This document shows positions 1 through 7,317 of a stretch of DNA of 12,170 nt, in pieces. Positions within the stretch are counted from its first letter, which is position 1, and each line of letters opens with the position of its first letter. The stretch is from Bacillota bacterium. GTDB lineage: Bacteria > Bacillota > Clostridia > Christensenellales > Borkfalkiaceae. The stretch spans positions 1 to 12,170 of the forward strand of contig QAKM01000064.1 in assembly GCA_003343805.1 (NCBI GenBank), in the 5' to 3' direction. Under the pieces are notes generated by a model that saw nothing but the letters and a program-made list of their open reading frames with translations, did not search any database and was not told where the DNA came from. Position numbers and translations under genes: made by a program.

Positions 1-431
1 CTGATGCAGGACGCTTTTGTGATGCAAAAGGAGTTCTGGTTTAAGCGGGACGGCGCCTGGTCGCTCCAAACCAAACCCATGACAAGGAATATTTCTTCGT
101 CGCCACGCACGATGCCGCCGCGCTCGACAGGGCTTTGGCCCAGTTGAGTTTTGGCTGTCGCATCGCCGGCAGTAGGGAGCGGGCGTACATGCCCATGCCG
201 GACGATGCGCAGGATTGGTACCGCAGCGTGCTGGACGAAGACGGCGTGGTGCGCAACAGCGTTGCGCGCATCGAAGACGGCGTGCTGCACATAGAACAGG
301 GCCCACTTGTGGGGCAAGAGGCTCGCGTGCACAAGATCGACCGTCGCAAGCGCTGGTGCCTGGTGGACGTTGGCGAAGGCGATTCCGCATTTAGGGAGCT
401 GCTTGCGCTGGACGTGCCTAGCAAAACGTAG
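1..431 (+). pseudogene. NusG-family antitermination factor, LoaP-like, 5' partial and frameshifted
   Basis: The protein reads in frame 1 from the window edge to about position 81 (…DAFVMQKEFWFKRDG…KPM). The natural continuation (KEYFFVATHDAAALD…) lies in frame 3 and runs to the TAG at 429-431. One missing base near 81/82 explains the switch: an extra base there would give PM-x-KEYFFVATHD. Without it, frame 1 stops at 145-147. The C-terminal part contains a KOW motif at about 300-374 (GPLVGQEARVHKIDRRKR…VDV), the signature of NusG C-terminal domains; the part before it matches the end of the NGN domain. NusG paralogues at the head of polysaccharide clusters are usually LoaP-type factors that bind RNA polymerase and promote read-through of long operons. 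That role fits the nine genes that follow but is inferred from position. The frameshift may be a true mutation or a sequence error. The family call is fairly secure; LoaP rather than another NusG paralogue is less so. Confidence 0.72.
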
Positions 432-513
432 GGGAGCCGTTGCACCGGCAATTTATTTGGTTTTTGGATCCGTGGATGGCGGGGTTTCTGGGGACAGGAA
501 CGTAGGTTTTATT

Positions 514-1335
514 ATGACTGCAAAAGAAGTAACAGAGAACAATACGCCCGTGGGGGCGACGCTCATTGCTCATGTCATGGACCGGCGCGAGGGCGTCGGC
601 TGCTGCCCCGAGGAGGCCTCGAGGGCCTGCGCGGACACCGTGGGGACGCATGCCACGTTTGAGAGGGGGCAATTCGTCGCCCCGCCGAGGGATAACAGTA
701 TTCTCGCGCCGAGGCGGGGTGGGCTACTCTACCGCGCCGTGAAGCGCGCCTTCGACGTCGCCTTCTCGGTGGCCGTTGTGGCGGCGGGTCTCGTGCCGGG
801 CGCCCTCCTCTGTGCCGCCATAGCCCTGGACTCCCCGGGCGCCCCCTTCTTCCGCCAGGAGCGCGTGGGTAAGGGCGGCAAGCATATCCGCATCTGGAAG
901 TTCCGGACCATGGTTCCGGACGCGCACGAGCACCCTGAGCGCTACATGACGCGCGAGCAGCTGGAGACCTGGGAGCGCGAGCAGAAGCTCGACGACGACC
1001 CGCGTGTGACCCGCATCGGGCGCTTCCTCAGGAAGTACTCCATCGACGAGTTTCCGCAGTTCCTGAACGTGCTCGCGGGCGACCTCTCGGTCATCGGGCC
1101 TCGCCCCATAACGGACGAGGAACTGCTCGAGTTCGGGGACGGCCAGGGGGAGTTCCTCTCCTGCAAGCCCGGCATCACCGGCTGGTGGCAGGTCACGGAC
1201 AGGAACGACGCCACATGGGCCAACGGCGACCGCCAGATGCTCGAGCTTTTCTACGTGCGCCACGCGAGCATCGCACTCGATCTGCGCATCTTCGTGCGGA
1301 CATTCAAGGCGATGAGCGGGGGGACGGGGAAGTGA
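514..1335 (+). CDS. Undecaprenyl-phosphate sugar phosphotransferase (bacterial sugar transferase, monotopic PGT)
   Basis: This enzyme should transfer a sugar-1-phosphate from a nucleotide sugar to undecaprenyl phosphate at the inner face of the membrane, the first step of repeat-unit assembly. The 273-residue protein has a hydrophilic N-terminal extension of about 70 residues. It then shows the family pattern: basic KRAFD at about 77-81, a re-entrant hydrophobic helix at about 80-105, FFRQERVGKGGK and WKFRTM, then SIDEFPQFLNVLAGDLSVIGPRP. In that last block D178-E179 correspond to the catalytic Asp-Glu pair of PglC-type enzymes. The end carries KPGITGWWQV. The ATG at 514 was chosen because upstream codons in this frame overlap the preceding gene and lack family similarity; AGGAA at 496-500 is a distant, weak ribosome site, so the start is not certain. 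The stop overlaps the next start (GTGA). The initiating sugar cannot be determined from the sequence. Confidence 0.93.
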   Translation: MTAKEVTENNTPVGATLIAHVMDRREGVGCCPEEASRACADTVGTHATFERGQFVAPPRDNSILAPRRGGLLYRAVKRAFDVAFSVAVVAAGLVPGALLCAAIALDSPGAPFFRQERVGKGGKHIRIWKFRTMVPDAHEHPERYMTREQLETWEREQKLDDDPRVTRIGRFLRKYSIDEFPQFLNVLAGDLSVIGPRPITDEELLEFGDGQGEFLSCKPGITGWWQVTDRNDATWANGDRQMLELFYVRHASIALDLRIFVRTFKAMSGGTGK

Positions 1336-2231
1336 GCGCGACCGTATCATATCGCGAGTTCGGTGGGGAGATTCCTCGCACCGTCGCCTTCGTCATCCTC
1401 ACGTGGAACTCGGAGGGGTACGTGCGAGCCTGCCTCGAGAGCGTGCTCGGGTTGGGCGACATGTGCGCCGCTGCGTACGTCGTAGACAACGGCTCAACCG
1501 ATGGGACGCTTGACGCCCTCAGCGAGATCGCCGCCGCCGACGGACGCCTGCGCATGCTGCCGCAGGGATGCAACCTCGGCACGACGGTCAGCCGCAACAT
1601 CGCAATCAGGGAGGCGCTCACCATGAGCCCGCGCCCCGGGTACATATGCGTGCTCGACTCCGACACGGTGGCCAACGAAGCCGCTATAGGCTCGGCCGTC
1701 GATGCCCTGGAGTCCGACCCCACTATTGCGGTCGCCGGCCCCACGCTCGTGGGCGGGGATGGCTCTGAGCAGCTCTCGGGGCGCAATCTCCCCACGCTCG
1801 GAATTAAGTTCGGCAAGGCGTGCCCCCTCGGGCGCGTGGCCGAACGCGCCGCCGCGGCAGAGGTGCCGGACTCGCCCGTCGTTGGTGGCGTGCAGGACGT
1901 GGGCTATCTCCTCTCCGCTTGCTGGGTCACACCGATGTGGGTTTGGGAGCGGGTGGGCCTTCTCGACGAGAAGATCTTCTATGCCCCCGAGGACGTGGAC
2001 TGGTGTCTCCGCTGCCATGAAGCGGACTACCGCGTCGTGAGGTCACATGGACCCTCAATGACGCATTTATACCAGCGCGTATCGAAGAAAAGGCTCTTGA
2101 GCAAGACGAATTGGGAGCACGTGAAGGGCCTCGTTCATTACTTCAGGAAGCACGGGTACTTGCTTCGGGCGCCGGAACTCAGAAATGCTCCCTGTGGGGG
2201 TTCGATATCGAAGGACTGTACACGTGGATAA
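1332..2231 (+). CDS. Glycosyltransferase family 2, rhamnosyltransferase-like
   Basis: A 299-residue GT-A fold transferase that should add a sugar to the lipid-linked intermediate at the cytoplasmic face of the membrane. Seen: FVILTWNSEGY near residues 20-30, the nucleotide-binding VVDNGSTDGT at about 50-59, a metal-binding LDSDT at 108-112, and the late motif FYAPEDVDWCLR at about 216-227. That last motif is typical of the WbbL/rhamnosyltransferase branch of GT2. The start is a GTG that shares four bases with the previous stop (GTGA), a classic coupled start. The sugar donor and linkage cannot be told; rhamnosyl transfer is only the most common activity of this branch. The gene is visibly GC-rich, like the phosphotransferase before it and unlike the next gene. 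Its last residues overlap the start of the next gene. Confidence 0.9.
   Translation: MSATVSYREFGGEIPRTVAFVILTWNSEGYVRACLESVLGLGDMCAAAYVVDNGSTDGTLDALSEIAAADGRLRMLPQGCNLGTTVSRNIAIREALTMSPRPGYICVLDSDTVANEAAIGSAVDALESDPTIAVAGPTLVGGDGSEQLSGRNLPTLGIKFGKACPLGRVAERAAAAEVPDSPVVGGVQDVGYLLSACWVTPMWVWERVGLLDEKIFYAPEDVDWCLRCHEADYRVVRSHGPSMTHLYQRVSKKRLLSKTNWEHVKGLVHYFRKHGYLLRAPELRNAPCGGSISKDCTRG
2211..2215 (+). promoter_or_regulatory. Ribosome binding site deciding the start of the second GT2 gene
   Basis: AAGGA lies eight bases before the GTG at 2224. The earlier in-frame ATG at 2185 has no comparable site and would add a 13-residue leader not expected for the family, so the GTG is preferred. Confidence 0.65.
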
Positions 2232-3243
2232 AAAACCCTCTTTAATTTCCGTCATTGTCCCGTTTTATAACCTGCGTGATTGCGTGGGCTATTGCATGGA
2301 GAGCCTGCTTGCGCAGGATTATGACGGCGACTATGAGTTCATCCTTATCAATGATGGGTCGACCGACGGCACGGGCGATCTGCTGGATGGCTATGCTCCG
2401 AACCCCCGCGTGCACGTTATCCATCAGAAGAATGCTGGGCAATCCTGTGCTCGGAATCGCGGCGTGCTCGAAGCTCATGGAGATTACGTCACATTTGTTG
2501 ATGGCGACGACGTTGTGTCACCTCACTATCTGAGTCTCCTTGCGAACGCTCTTTCGAATAGCGGTGCAGAGCAAGTCATTGGAAGGCATTTGTTCGTGCC
2601 CGGCACTCGCGCCATCCCGGCTCTCGAATGGAGCGATTCTCGCGAGTACGAGCTCCTTGATCGGGAGGTCTTCCTTTCCCATGTCCTCTATGAGGATGTT
2701 ATAGCCTCGGCGTGGGCCCATTTGGCGCCGAGGAAGACGTATCTTGCTAATCCGTTTGCATCGGGTAGGTACTACGAGGATGACATGGCGTTTGGTACGC
2801 AGGTCCTATCGGCGGCGTCATTCGCGCTGTTGAAGGAGCCGATATACGGATACATGAGGCGTGCCGGGTCTACTGTTAGGCCAGCTAATACGTCCCTTAA
2901 GCAATTGCATGACTTCAGTGCCGCCATCCAGGCGATCGAGGATGTGGCGAAGCCTTTTCTTCCGGCCTGCGCTTCCGGGCTTACCTACCACAAGGCGCTT
3001 GAGCTCACGCGGCTCTTTCGAATCGCCGGCAATTGCAATGAGGGGGAAGAAGAGCCCAGGTCTTGCCAGATCGAGGCACTGTCCTACGTGCGCAGGAACC
3101 TTATGGGCCTTTTGGTGGATCCCGGCGTTCGCCGGGGTGACAAGGCTCGCTTCCTTGCAATTGCCGGCGCACCTTGGTTGTACACCCGGCTAATCGAGGC
3201 TCACGAGCGGAGGGAGATGAGACGTGCAACGCCCCATCTCTAG
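2224..3243 (+). CDS. Glycosyltransferase family 2
   Basis: A 339-residue GT-A transferase predicted to add one sugar to the growing lipid-linked unit. Seen: LISVIVPFYN at residues 7-16, ILINDGSTDGT at 40-50, KNAGQSCARNRG at 69-80, the metal-binding FVDGDD at 91-96, and YYEDD at 183-187, which aligns with the catalytic-base region (usually …ED/EDD) of this family. The first part is therefore a standard catalytic domain; the C-terminal 130 residues are less conserved. The GTG start is favoured by the AAGGA eight bases upstream; an ATG at 2185 is the alternative. It overlaps the previous gene by eight bases. Codons are less GC-rich than in the two genes before it, which suggests a different origin. 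Near the 3' end the DNA carries a palindrome resembling dispersed REP-type repeats (3116-3142), read here as VDPGVRRGD. Donor and acceptor unknown. Confidence 0.9.
   Translation: MDKKPSLISVIVPFYNLRDCVGYCMESLLAQDYDGDYEFILINDGSTDGTGDLLDGYAPNPRVHVIHQKNAGQSCARNRGVLEAHGDYVTFVDGDDVVSPHYLSLLANALSNSGAEQVIGRHLFVPGTRAIPALEWSDSREYELLDREVFLSHVLYEDVIASAWAHLAPRKTYLANPFASGRYYEDDMAFGTQVLSAASFALLKEPIYGYMRRAGSTVRPANTSLKQLHDFSAAIQAIEDVAKPFLPACASGLTYHKALELTRLFRIAGNCNEGEEEPRSCQIEALSYVRRNLMGLLVDPGVRRGDKARFLAIAGAPWLYTRLIEAHERREMRRATPHL
3116..3142 (+). repeat. REP-like palindrome inside the GT2 coding sequence
   Basis: CCCGGCG (3121-3127) and CGCCGGG (3130-3136) form a perfect 7-bp-arm palindrome with a two-base loop, flanked by TGGAT and GTGACAA. 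The whole layout matches the widespread dispersed repeat of the form TGGATTCCCGC-TTTCGC-GGGAATGAC. In another frame that repeat gives the well-known string WIPAFAGMT; here the +2 frame reads WIPAFAGVT. The gene's own frame stays open through it. Chance similarity in GC-rich DNA is possible. Confidence 0.5.
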
Positions 3244-3302
3244 CACTTGGGGTTCCCGTCGTTCTTGTCGAACCCGCCTATGCCATCACATGACGAAAAC
3301 CG

Positions 3303-3309
3303 AGGTGAG
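3303..3309 (+). promoter_or_regulatory. Ribosome binding site favouring the TTG start of the GT4 gene
   Basis: AGGTGAG lies six bases before TTG at 3316. The in-frame ATG at 3280 and TTG at 3247 have no comparable upstream site. Confidence 0.55.
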
Positions 3310-3315
3310 TTTAGT

Positions 3316-4461
3316 TTGGTAAGCACTGAGCCCATAAAAGTACTCAATGTTGTTCCCTCCCTGTCCGCCGATGCGGGGGTCACGTCGTTCGTGCGAAACA
3401 TGTTCCACCATCGCGACGAGAGCCGCGTCGTTTACGACTATCTGCACCATGACGTTGTTAACGGCGAGCCACGGCACCCCCTCAATTTCGATGATGAATT
3501 CAGGAATGAGGGCGCGCGGGTCTTCACAGTCACGCAGGCGAGCGTCGACCTCCCAGCCTTCGTCAGGGAGACCAGGGAGTTCTTTTGCGAACACGGTTCC
3601 GAATACGACGTCGTGCACTGCCACATGCCCAACTCTGCGTTCTGGACGCTTCGTTACGCGGCCGAGGCCGGGGTTGCCCATCGCGTGCTACACAGTCATC
3701 TCAACAGCAGCTCGGATAGGTTCAGCCATCGTGTGCGCAATGCGCCGCTCATCTGGGTCGGGCGGCGCTGGGCGACCGACAGGGTCGCGTGCTCCGAAGA
3801 TGCCGGCCGCTACCTCTTCGGTGGGAAGGACTTCCTGACGTTGAGAAACGGCATCGACATAGAGCGCTTCGCTTTCGACCCTGAGGTTCGAGCGGCCTGC
3901 AGGGCGGAACTCGGAATAGGTCCCGAGGAGCCCGTGGTGGGATGCGTGGGCCGGATTTCCTTGCAGAAGAACTTCTCCTTCGCGGTCAGGGCTTTTGGTG
4001 AGTATGTAGCTGCTCATGGCCCTGCCAGGCTTGTCATCATCGGGGAGAGCAACAGCGCCGATGAACGCTGGGAACTCCAGGAGCTCGTCGACGAAATAGG
4101 TCTGGAAAACTCCGTGATGCTGCTTGGCTTGAGGAGTGACGCCCAACGTTTCTACTCGCTCTTTGATGTCTTCTTTATGCCGTCGCTTTATGAGGGGCTG
4201 CCGATTTCGGCGGTGGAGGCACAGGCGGCGGGGCTGCCGTGCGTGTACTCGACCGGCGTGCCCGCCGAGACGGATATCGCGGGCTCGGGGTCGTTCACGG
4301 CCCTCGACGCCCCCATCGAGGCGTGGGTCGCAGCGCTCTCCGCCGCGCTCTCCGGCGGCAGGTATCTGGGGGCCCCGGCCCGCCTGGAGGCTGCCGGATA
4401 CTCGGCTGAGGCCAACGCGGAACGTTTAATGGAGTTTTATGAGGGACTCGTGGAGAAATGA
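3316..4461 (+). CDS. Glycosyltransferase family 4 (GT-B fold)
   Basis: A 381-residue retaining GT-B transferase, likely adding a sugar to the lipid-linked unit in the cytoplasm. Seen: an N-terminal Rossmann start (IKVLNVVPSLSADAGVTSFV), YDVVHCHMPNS and HRVLHSHLN in the acceptor domain, RNGID before the linker, then GRISLQKNF at about residue 212. The C-terminal donor domain carries the EX7E motif in MPSLYEGLPISAVEAQAAG, with the two glutamates at about 293 and 301. Length is normal for the family. The TTG at 3316 is chosen for its AGGTGAG site and because the protein then begins just before the first beta strand. The ATG at 3280 would add 12 residues and has no ribosome site; the start is therefore uncertain. 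About 70 bases separate it from the previous gene. Sugar donor unknown. Confidence 0.9.
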   Translation: MVSTEPIKVLNVVPSLSADAGVTSFVRNMFHHRDESRVVYDYLHHDVVNGEPRHPLNFDDEFRNEGARVFTVTQASVDLPAFVRETREFFCEHGSEYDVVHCHMPNSAFWTLRYAAEAGVAHRVLHSHLNSSSDRFSHRVRNAPLIWVGRRWATDRVACSEDAGRYLFGGKDFLTLRNGIDIERFAFDPEVRAACRAELGIGPEEPVVGCVGRISLQKNFSFAVRAFGEYVAAHGPARLVIIGESNSADERWELQELVDEIGLENSVMLLGLRSDAQRFYSLFDVFFMPSLYEGLPISAVEAQAAGLPCVYSTGVPAETDIAGSGSFTALDAPIEAWVAALSAALSGGRYLGAPARLEAAGYSAEANAERLMEFYEGLVEK

Positions 4462-4513
4462 TCTACGCGCAAACTACCTTAGATTCGATGAATAAGGCAG
4501 GGGTTTCCTAGGC

Positions 4514-5608
4514 ATGTTCGTCTATCTCTTCATTCTATCGATGATTCTTCTACTGGGCTTTATTATGATGGGCCCCGGGGCATCATCTTCCAATAAGAAG
4601 ACCTACGTCATCATCGTGGCGCTTTTGCTTTTCGCGGTGGCTGCCGTAAGGAGTTATACGGTTGGCGTTGACACTCAGCAGTTTTGCGAGGCTTACGTTA
4701 GAATAGGCCGCGAGGGCATCGCTGCATTCGATCTTGAGCGTTATGAGTACCTATTCACCGCTCTCTGCCTGTTGCTTAACAAGATATCCAGCAACTACCA
4801 GCTCCTTATCGTCATTTCAAGTGCATTGTGCATATTTCCCGTTGCCTATCTCATCTATGAGTGCTCCGAGGACGTGATGCTGAGCTTCTTTCTCTATGTA
4901 ACGTTGAACATGTACTTCAGTTCGATGAACACCATGAGGCAGTCAATAGCCATCGGTGCCCTTGCTATCGGACTTGTATGGCTCATGCGGGGAAAGACCT
5001 GGCCCTTCGTCGCTTCCGTTTTGGTGGCGTTCCTTTTTCACCAATCGGCGATATTCGTTCTCGTTCTCTTACTTGCTGAGCGGCTGCCCTTTGGCAAGAG
5101 GGAGTACCTGCTCTACTTGTTTGCAGCCGCAGTCATATTCGCGTTCAGCGGGCCGATTGTGAACCTGGTTACACTTCTCTACGGTCGAGAGTCCCTCTAT
5201 TCAGATGAGTTCATGGGATCGAACTACTATGGCGCGCTCATATGTGCCGCCGTGGCCTTCGTCTGCTGCTGCTTGTGTGCGAACTACTTCTCTGTTTCCA
5301 GAAAGAGGGGTGAAGAAGGGCCCCATGACGCGCTGTTCCTGCACGGCATCATGCTCTGGTTCATCTTCGAGGTCTTCAAGATGCGGGTGGAAATCGTGGG
5401 GCGGCTGGGGATGTACTTCATGCTCTTTGCGATTCTTGCTATTCCGACGGTGCTTGGCCGCGTTCCTCATAACGAGCGACGCATCGTGAAGTTGGTGGCG
5501 TGTGCGTGCTTCCTCATTTATTTCGTCGTCATTGGTGTGATGAGGCCTGAGTGGTACGGCGCGATTCCCTATGTGGCAGATATCAACAGCATGCTGAGTA
5601 TCTTCTAA
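4514..5608 (+). CDS. EpsG-family polysaccharide polymerase (Wzy-like membrane protein)
   Basis: A 364-residue, strongly hydrophobic protein with about ten predicted membrane segments, the first at residues 2-17. It carries the marks of the EpsG family: AAVRSYTVGVDT (about 42-53), a short loop with RYEYLF, NTMRQS at about 139-144 and FHQSAI at about 175-180. EpsG-type proteins take the role of Wzy, joining lipid-linked repeat units on the outer face of the membrane. There is no other Wzy candidate in the window, which supports this role. A weak AGGGG lies about ten bases before the ATG. It lies 52 bases after the GT4 gene, and the GT32-like gene follows after 29 bases. Base composition is visibly lower in GC than the start of the cluster, as is common for polymerase genes. 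Confidence 0.87.
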   Translation: MFVYLFILSMILLLGFIMMGPGASSSNKKTYVIIVALLLFAVAAVRSYTVGVDTQQFCEAYVRIGREGIAAFDLERYEYLFTALCLLLNKISSNYQLLIVISSALCIFPVAYLIYECSEDVMLSFFLYVTLNMYFSSMNTMRQSIAIGALAIGLVWLMRGKTWPFVASVLVAFLFHQSAIFVLVLLLAERLPFGKREYLLYLFAAAVIFAFSGPIVNLVTLLYGRESLYSDEFMGSNYYGALICAAVAFVCCCLCANYFSVSRKRGEEGPHDALFLHGIMLWFIFEVFKMRVEIVGRLGMYFMLFAILAIPTVLGRVPHNERRIVKLVACACFLIYFVVIGVMRPEWYGAIPYVADINSMLSIF

Positions 5609-5637
5609 CGCGTTGTTTGTGAGTTTGGAGCGATTGC

Positions 5638-6435
5638 ATGAGTAGCGAAGTGAAGATCCCCAAAACGATTCACTACATCTGGTTCGGTGGTAAGCCGCTG
5701 CCTCCCATGGCGGAGCGCTGCATTAATTCCTGGAAAGAGCATTGTCCTGACTACGAGATTGTTCGATGGGACGAAGATAGCTTCAACAGCGGCGGTAACC
5801 GCTATTTTGAGGAGGCGCTTGCGGCGAAGAAATGGGCATTCGCAAGCGACTATGCGCGTCTGAAGGTCCTTGTCGAGCACGGCGGCATCTACATGGACAC
5901 CGACGTCGAGGTCTTGCGTCCCCTTGACCTCTTCCTCGAAGAGGATGCCTTTTCGGGTTTTGAGACCTCCTCTCGTATATCGACAGGCCTGATGGCCTGT
6001 CGAAGGTCGTTCCCCCTATTTGAGCGTCTTTTGCGAGATTATGAGGGAAGGGCCTTCGTTTTATCGGACGGAAGCTACGACGAGACGACAAATGTTGTTG
6101 CCATCACCAACGCCTGTTTAGAGTTGGGACTCGATCTCAACGGGGAAAAGCAGACCGTTGAAGGTTTCACGTTGTATCCGAAGGATTTCTTTTCCCCTAA
6201 GGATCACAAGACCCGCCAGGTTCACCTGACCGAGAACACTTACGCCATACACCATTTTGACGGATCGTGGCTACCCGACGAGACGGTTGCCTATAAGCGG
6301 GCGAAGGAGAGGCTCATCGCCGCGCACCCGAAGATGCCATATTCGCTTGCTTCGGGCCTCGCCCTTCTGGGCCTCTGCATTGAGGCGGGAAGCACGAGGC
6401 CATATAAGGTCTGGATTGAAAATAGGGGAAGGTAA
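5638..6435 (+). CDS. GT32-like capsular glycosyltransferase (OCH1/Gly_transf_sug, DXD type)
   Basis: A 265-residue cytoplasmic transferase. Seen: the family opening IPKTIHYIWFGGKPLPP (about 6-22), then SWKEHCPDYEIVRWDED, the core AFASDYARLKVLVEHGGIYMDTDVEVLRPLD with S70-D71 and the metal-binding D87-T88-D89, and a late AIHHFDGSWLP near residue 205. This is the arrangement of bacterial capsular enzymes of the OCH1-like/DXD sugar-binding group, which transfer hexoses or N-acetylhexosamines; the sugar cannot be predicted. GGAG at 5627-5630, seven bases before the ATG, supports the start. The coding sequence contains a perfect hairpin at 5980-6003. The GT8 gene starts two bases after the stop, so the two are probably translated together. 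Confidence 0.88.
   Translation: MSSEVKIPKTIHYIWFGGKPLPPMAERCINSWKEHCPDYEIVRWDEDSFNSGGNRYFEEALAAKKWAFASDYARLKVLVEHGGIYMDTDVEVLRPLDLFLEEDAFSGFETSSRISTGLMACRRSFPLFERLLRDYEGRAFVLSDGSYDETTNVVAITNACLELGLDLNGEKQTVEGFTLYPKDFFSPKDHKTRQVHLTENTYAIHHFDGSWLPDETVAYKRAKERLIAAHPKMPYSLASGLALLGLCIEAGSTRPYKVWIENRGR
5980..6003. repeat. Perfect inverted repeat, 10-bp arms, inside the GT32-like gene
   Basis: TCGACAGGCC and GGCCTGTCGA are exact reverse complements separated by TGAT. It codes for STGLMACR at about residues 115-122. No run of T follows on the + strand, so it is not a normal terminator. Confidence 0.8.
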
Positions 6436-6436
6436 C

Positions 6437-7289
6437 ATGTGTAGACAGGGGACAATGATCGGAGGACGCGCAGGGTCGAGGGTTTACGCAACGTTCTACA
6501 CTGGTGGAGCCGGGTATCTTAGAGGTGTACTTGCCCTTGGGCGGTCTCTTCAACTAAGCGGCTGCTCCCATCAGCTCGTTGTGTTTGTGACTCCGAATGT
6601 GGGGGGGCGAGCGCTCTATCATTGAATCCGAGGGCTCTCTTATCCGGCAGGTAGAGGGAATTGAGGCGCCCGAGGCCGTTCGAAGGCTTAACGATGCCAG
6701 AGGATTTGGTCACTGGAACACTTCTTTCTCGAAGCTTCGCATTCTTTCGGCGACGGAGTTTGAGAAGGTAATCCTGCTGGATTCGGATATGCTCATCGTT
6801 CGAAACATTGATTGCCTCTTTAACCGTCCCCATCTTTCGGCATGTGTGGCTGGACAGGCGGCAAATCCCTCCTGGCGCGATCTTAACTCCGGTTGTCTCG
6901 TTATTGAGCCGGAAGCGGATCTTTGCAATTGCGTTATGCACACCTTGGACTTGCTCGATGATGAGGCCTTGGCCAGTTATCAAGGAATTGGTGATCAGGA
7001 CCTCCTTCATCTTGCTTTTCCGGATTGGCCCGGTAGGAACGATTTGCACCTTTCCGAAGAATACAACCTGCTTTCCGACAATGCAGCGCGATACGCGAGG
7101 GAGGGCGTTTTGGCTGACGGTTCCGCCTCGATCGTACACTTCGCCTTCAAGCCCAAACCATGGAACATGGACGTGCGTGGATGGCTTTCCGTCGCGAAAC
7201 GAGCTCTCAGGTGGCGAAGCCTTGCCGAAGTTCGATATCTCTGTTCGTACCGCAAGATACTCGGCGATGCAGCCGCCGAGCTGGATTAG
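6437..7289 (+). pseudogene. GT8 glycosyltransferase (glycogenin-like), frame broken at a G7 tract
   Basis: From the ATG at 6437 (GGGGAAGG just upstream) the frame reads VYATFYTGGAGYLRGVLALG…VVFVTPNV, the standard GT8 N-terminus. It then hits seven G at 6601-6607 and stops at 6623-6625. One base out, the frame continues to the TAG at 7287-7289 with the rest of the domain: GHWNTSFSKL, VILLDSDMLIVRNIDCLF (metal-binding DSD at 6780-6788), LNSGCLVIEP, GDQDLL and a C-terminal VHFAFKPKPWN. With six G the reading is PNV-GG-ERSIIESEG, giving one 283-residue protein of normal family length. The gene is thus off as written but one G away from on. It may be phase-variable, permanently broken, or intact with a homopolymer sequence error. 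When on, it would add a sugar to the repeat unit as a retaining transferase; the sugar is unknown. Confidence 0.85.
6601..6607 (+). repeat. Run of seven G at the GT8 frameshift (candidate slippage switch)
   Basis: Seven consecutive G follow AATGT and precede CGAGCG. Six or nine G put the two halves of the GT8 gene in one frame; seven or eight do not. Confidence 0.85.
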
Positions 7290-7317
7290 CGGACCTTAGA
7301 ATGATTGGCCGTTTGAT

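Noticed and set aside
436..449. A small hairpin (GCCG/CGGC) followed by an AT-rich stretch after the antiterminator gene.
   Set aside because: The four-base stem is too weak to call a terminator or a LoaP recognition hairpin.
440..470. A TTGCAC box that could be a -35 promoter element before the phosphotransferase gene.
   Set aside because: No credible -10 box lies at the right distance.
307..513. An upstream extension of the sugar phosphotransferase frame to 307.
   Set aside because: It overlaps the KOW domain of the NusG-like gene in another frame and shows no family similarity; the ATG at 514 is a better start.
724..1350. A 208-codon open frame on the - strand opposite the phosphoglycosyl transferase.
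   Set aside because: It has no recognisable motif and is explained by the GC-rich third positions of the true + strand gene.
6519..7139. A 206-codon open frame on the - strand spanning the G7 frameshift.
   Set aside because: It runs opposite conserved GT8 motifs on the + strand and shows no protein family of its own.
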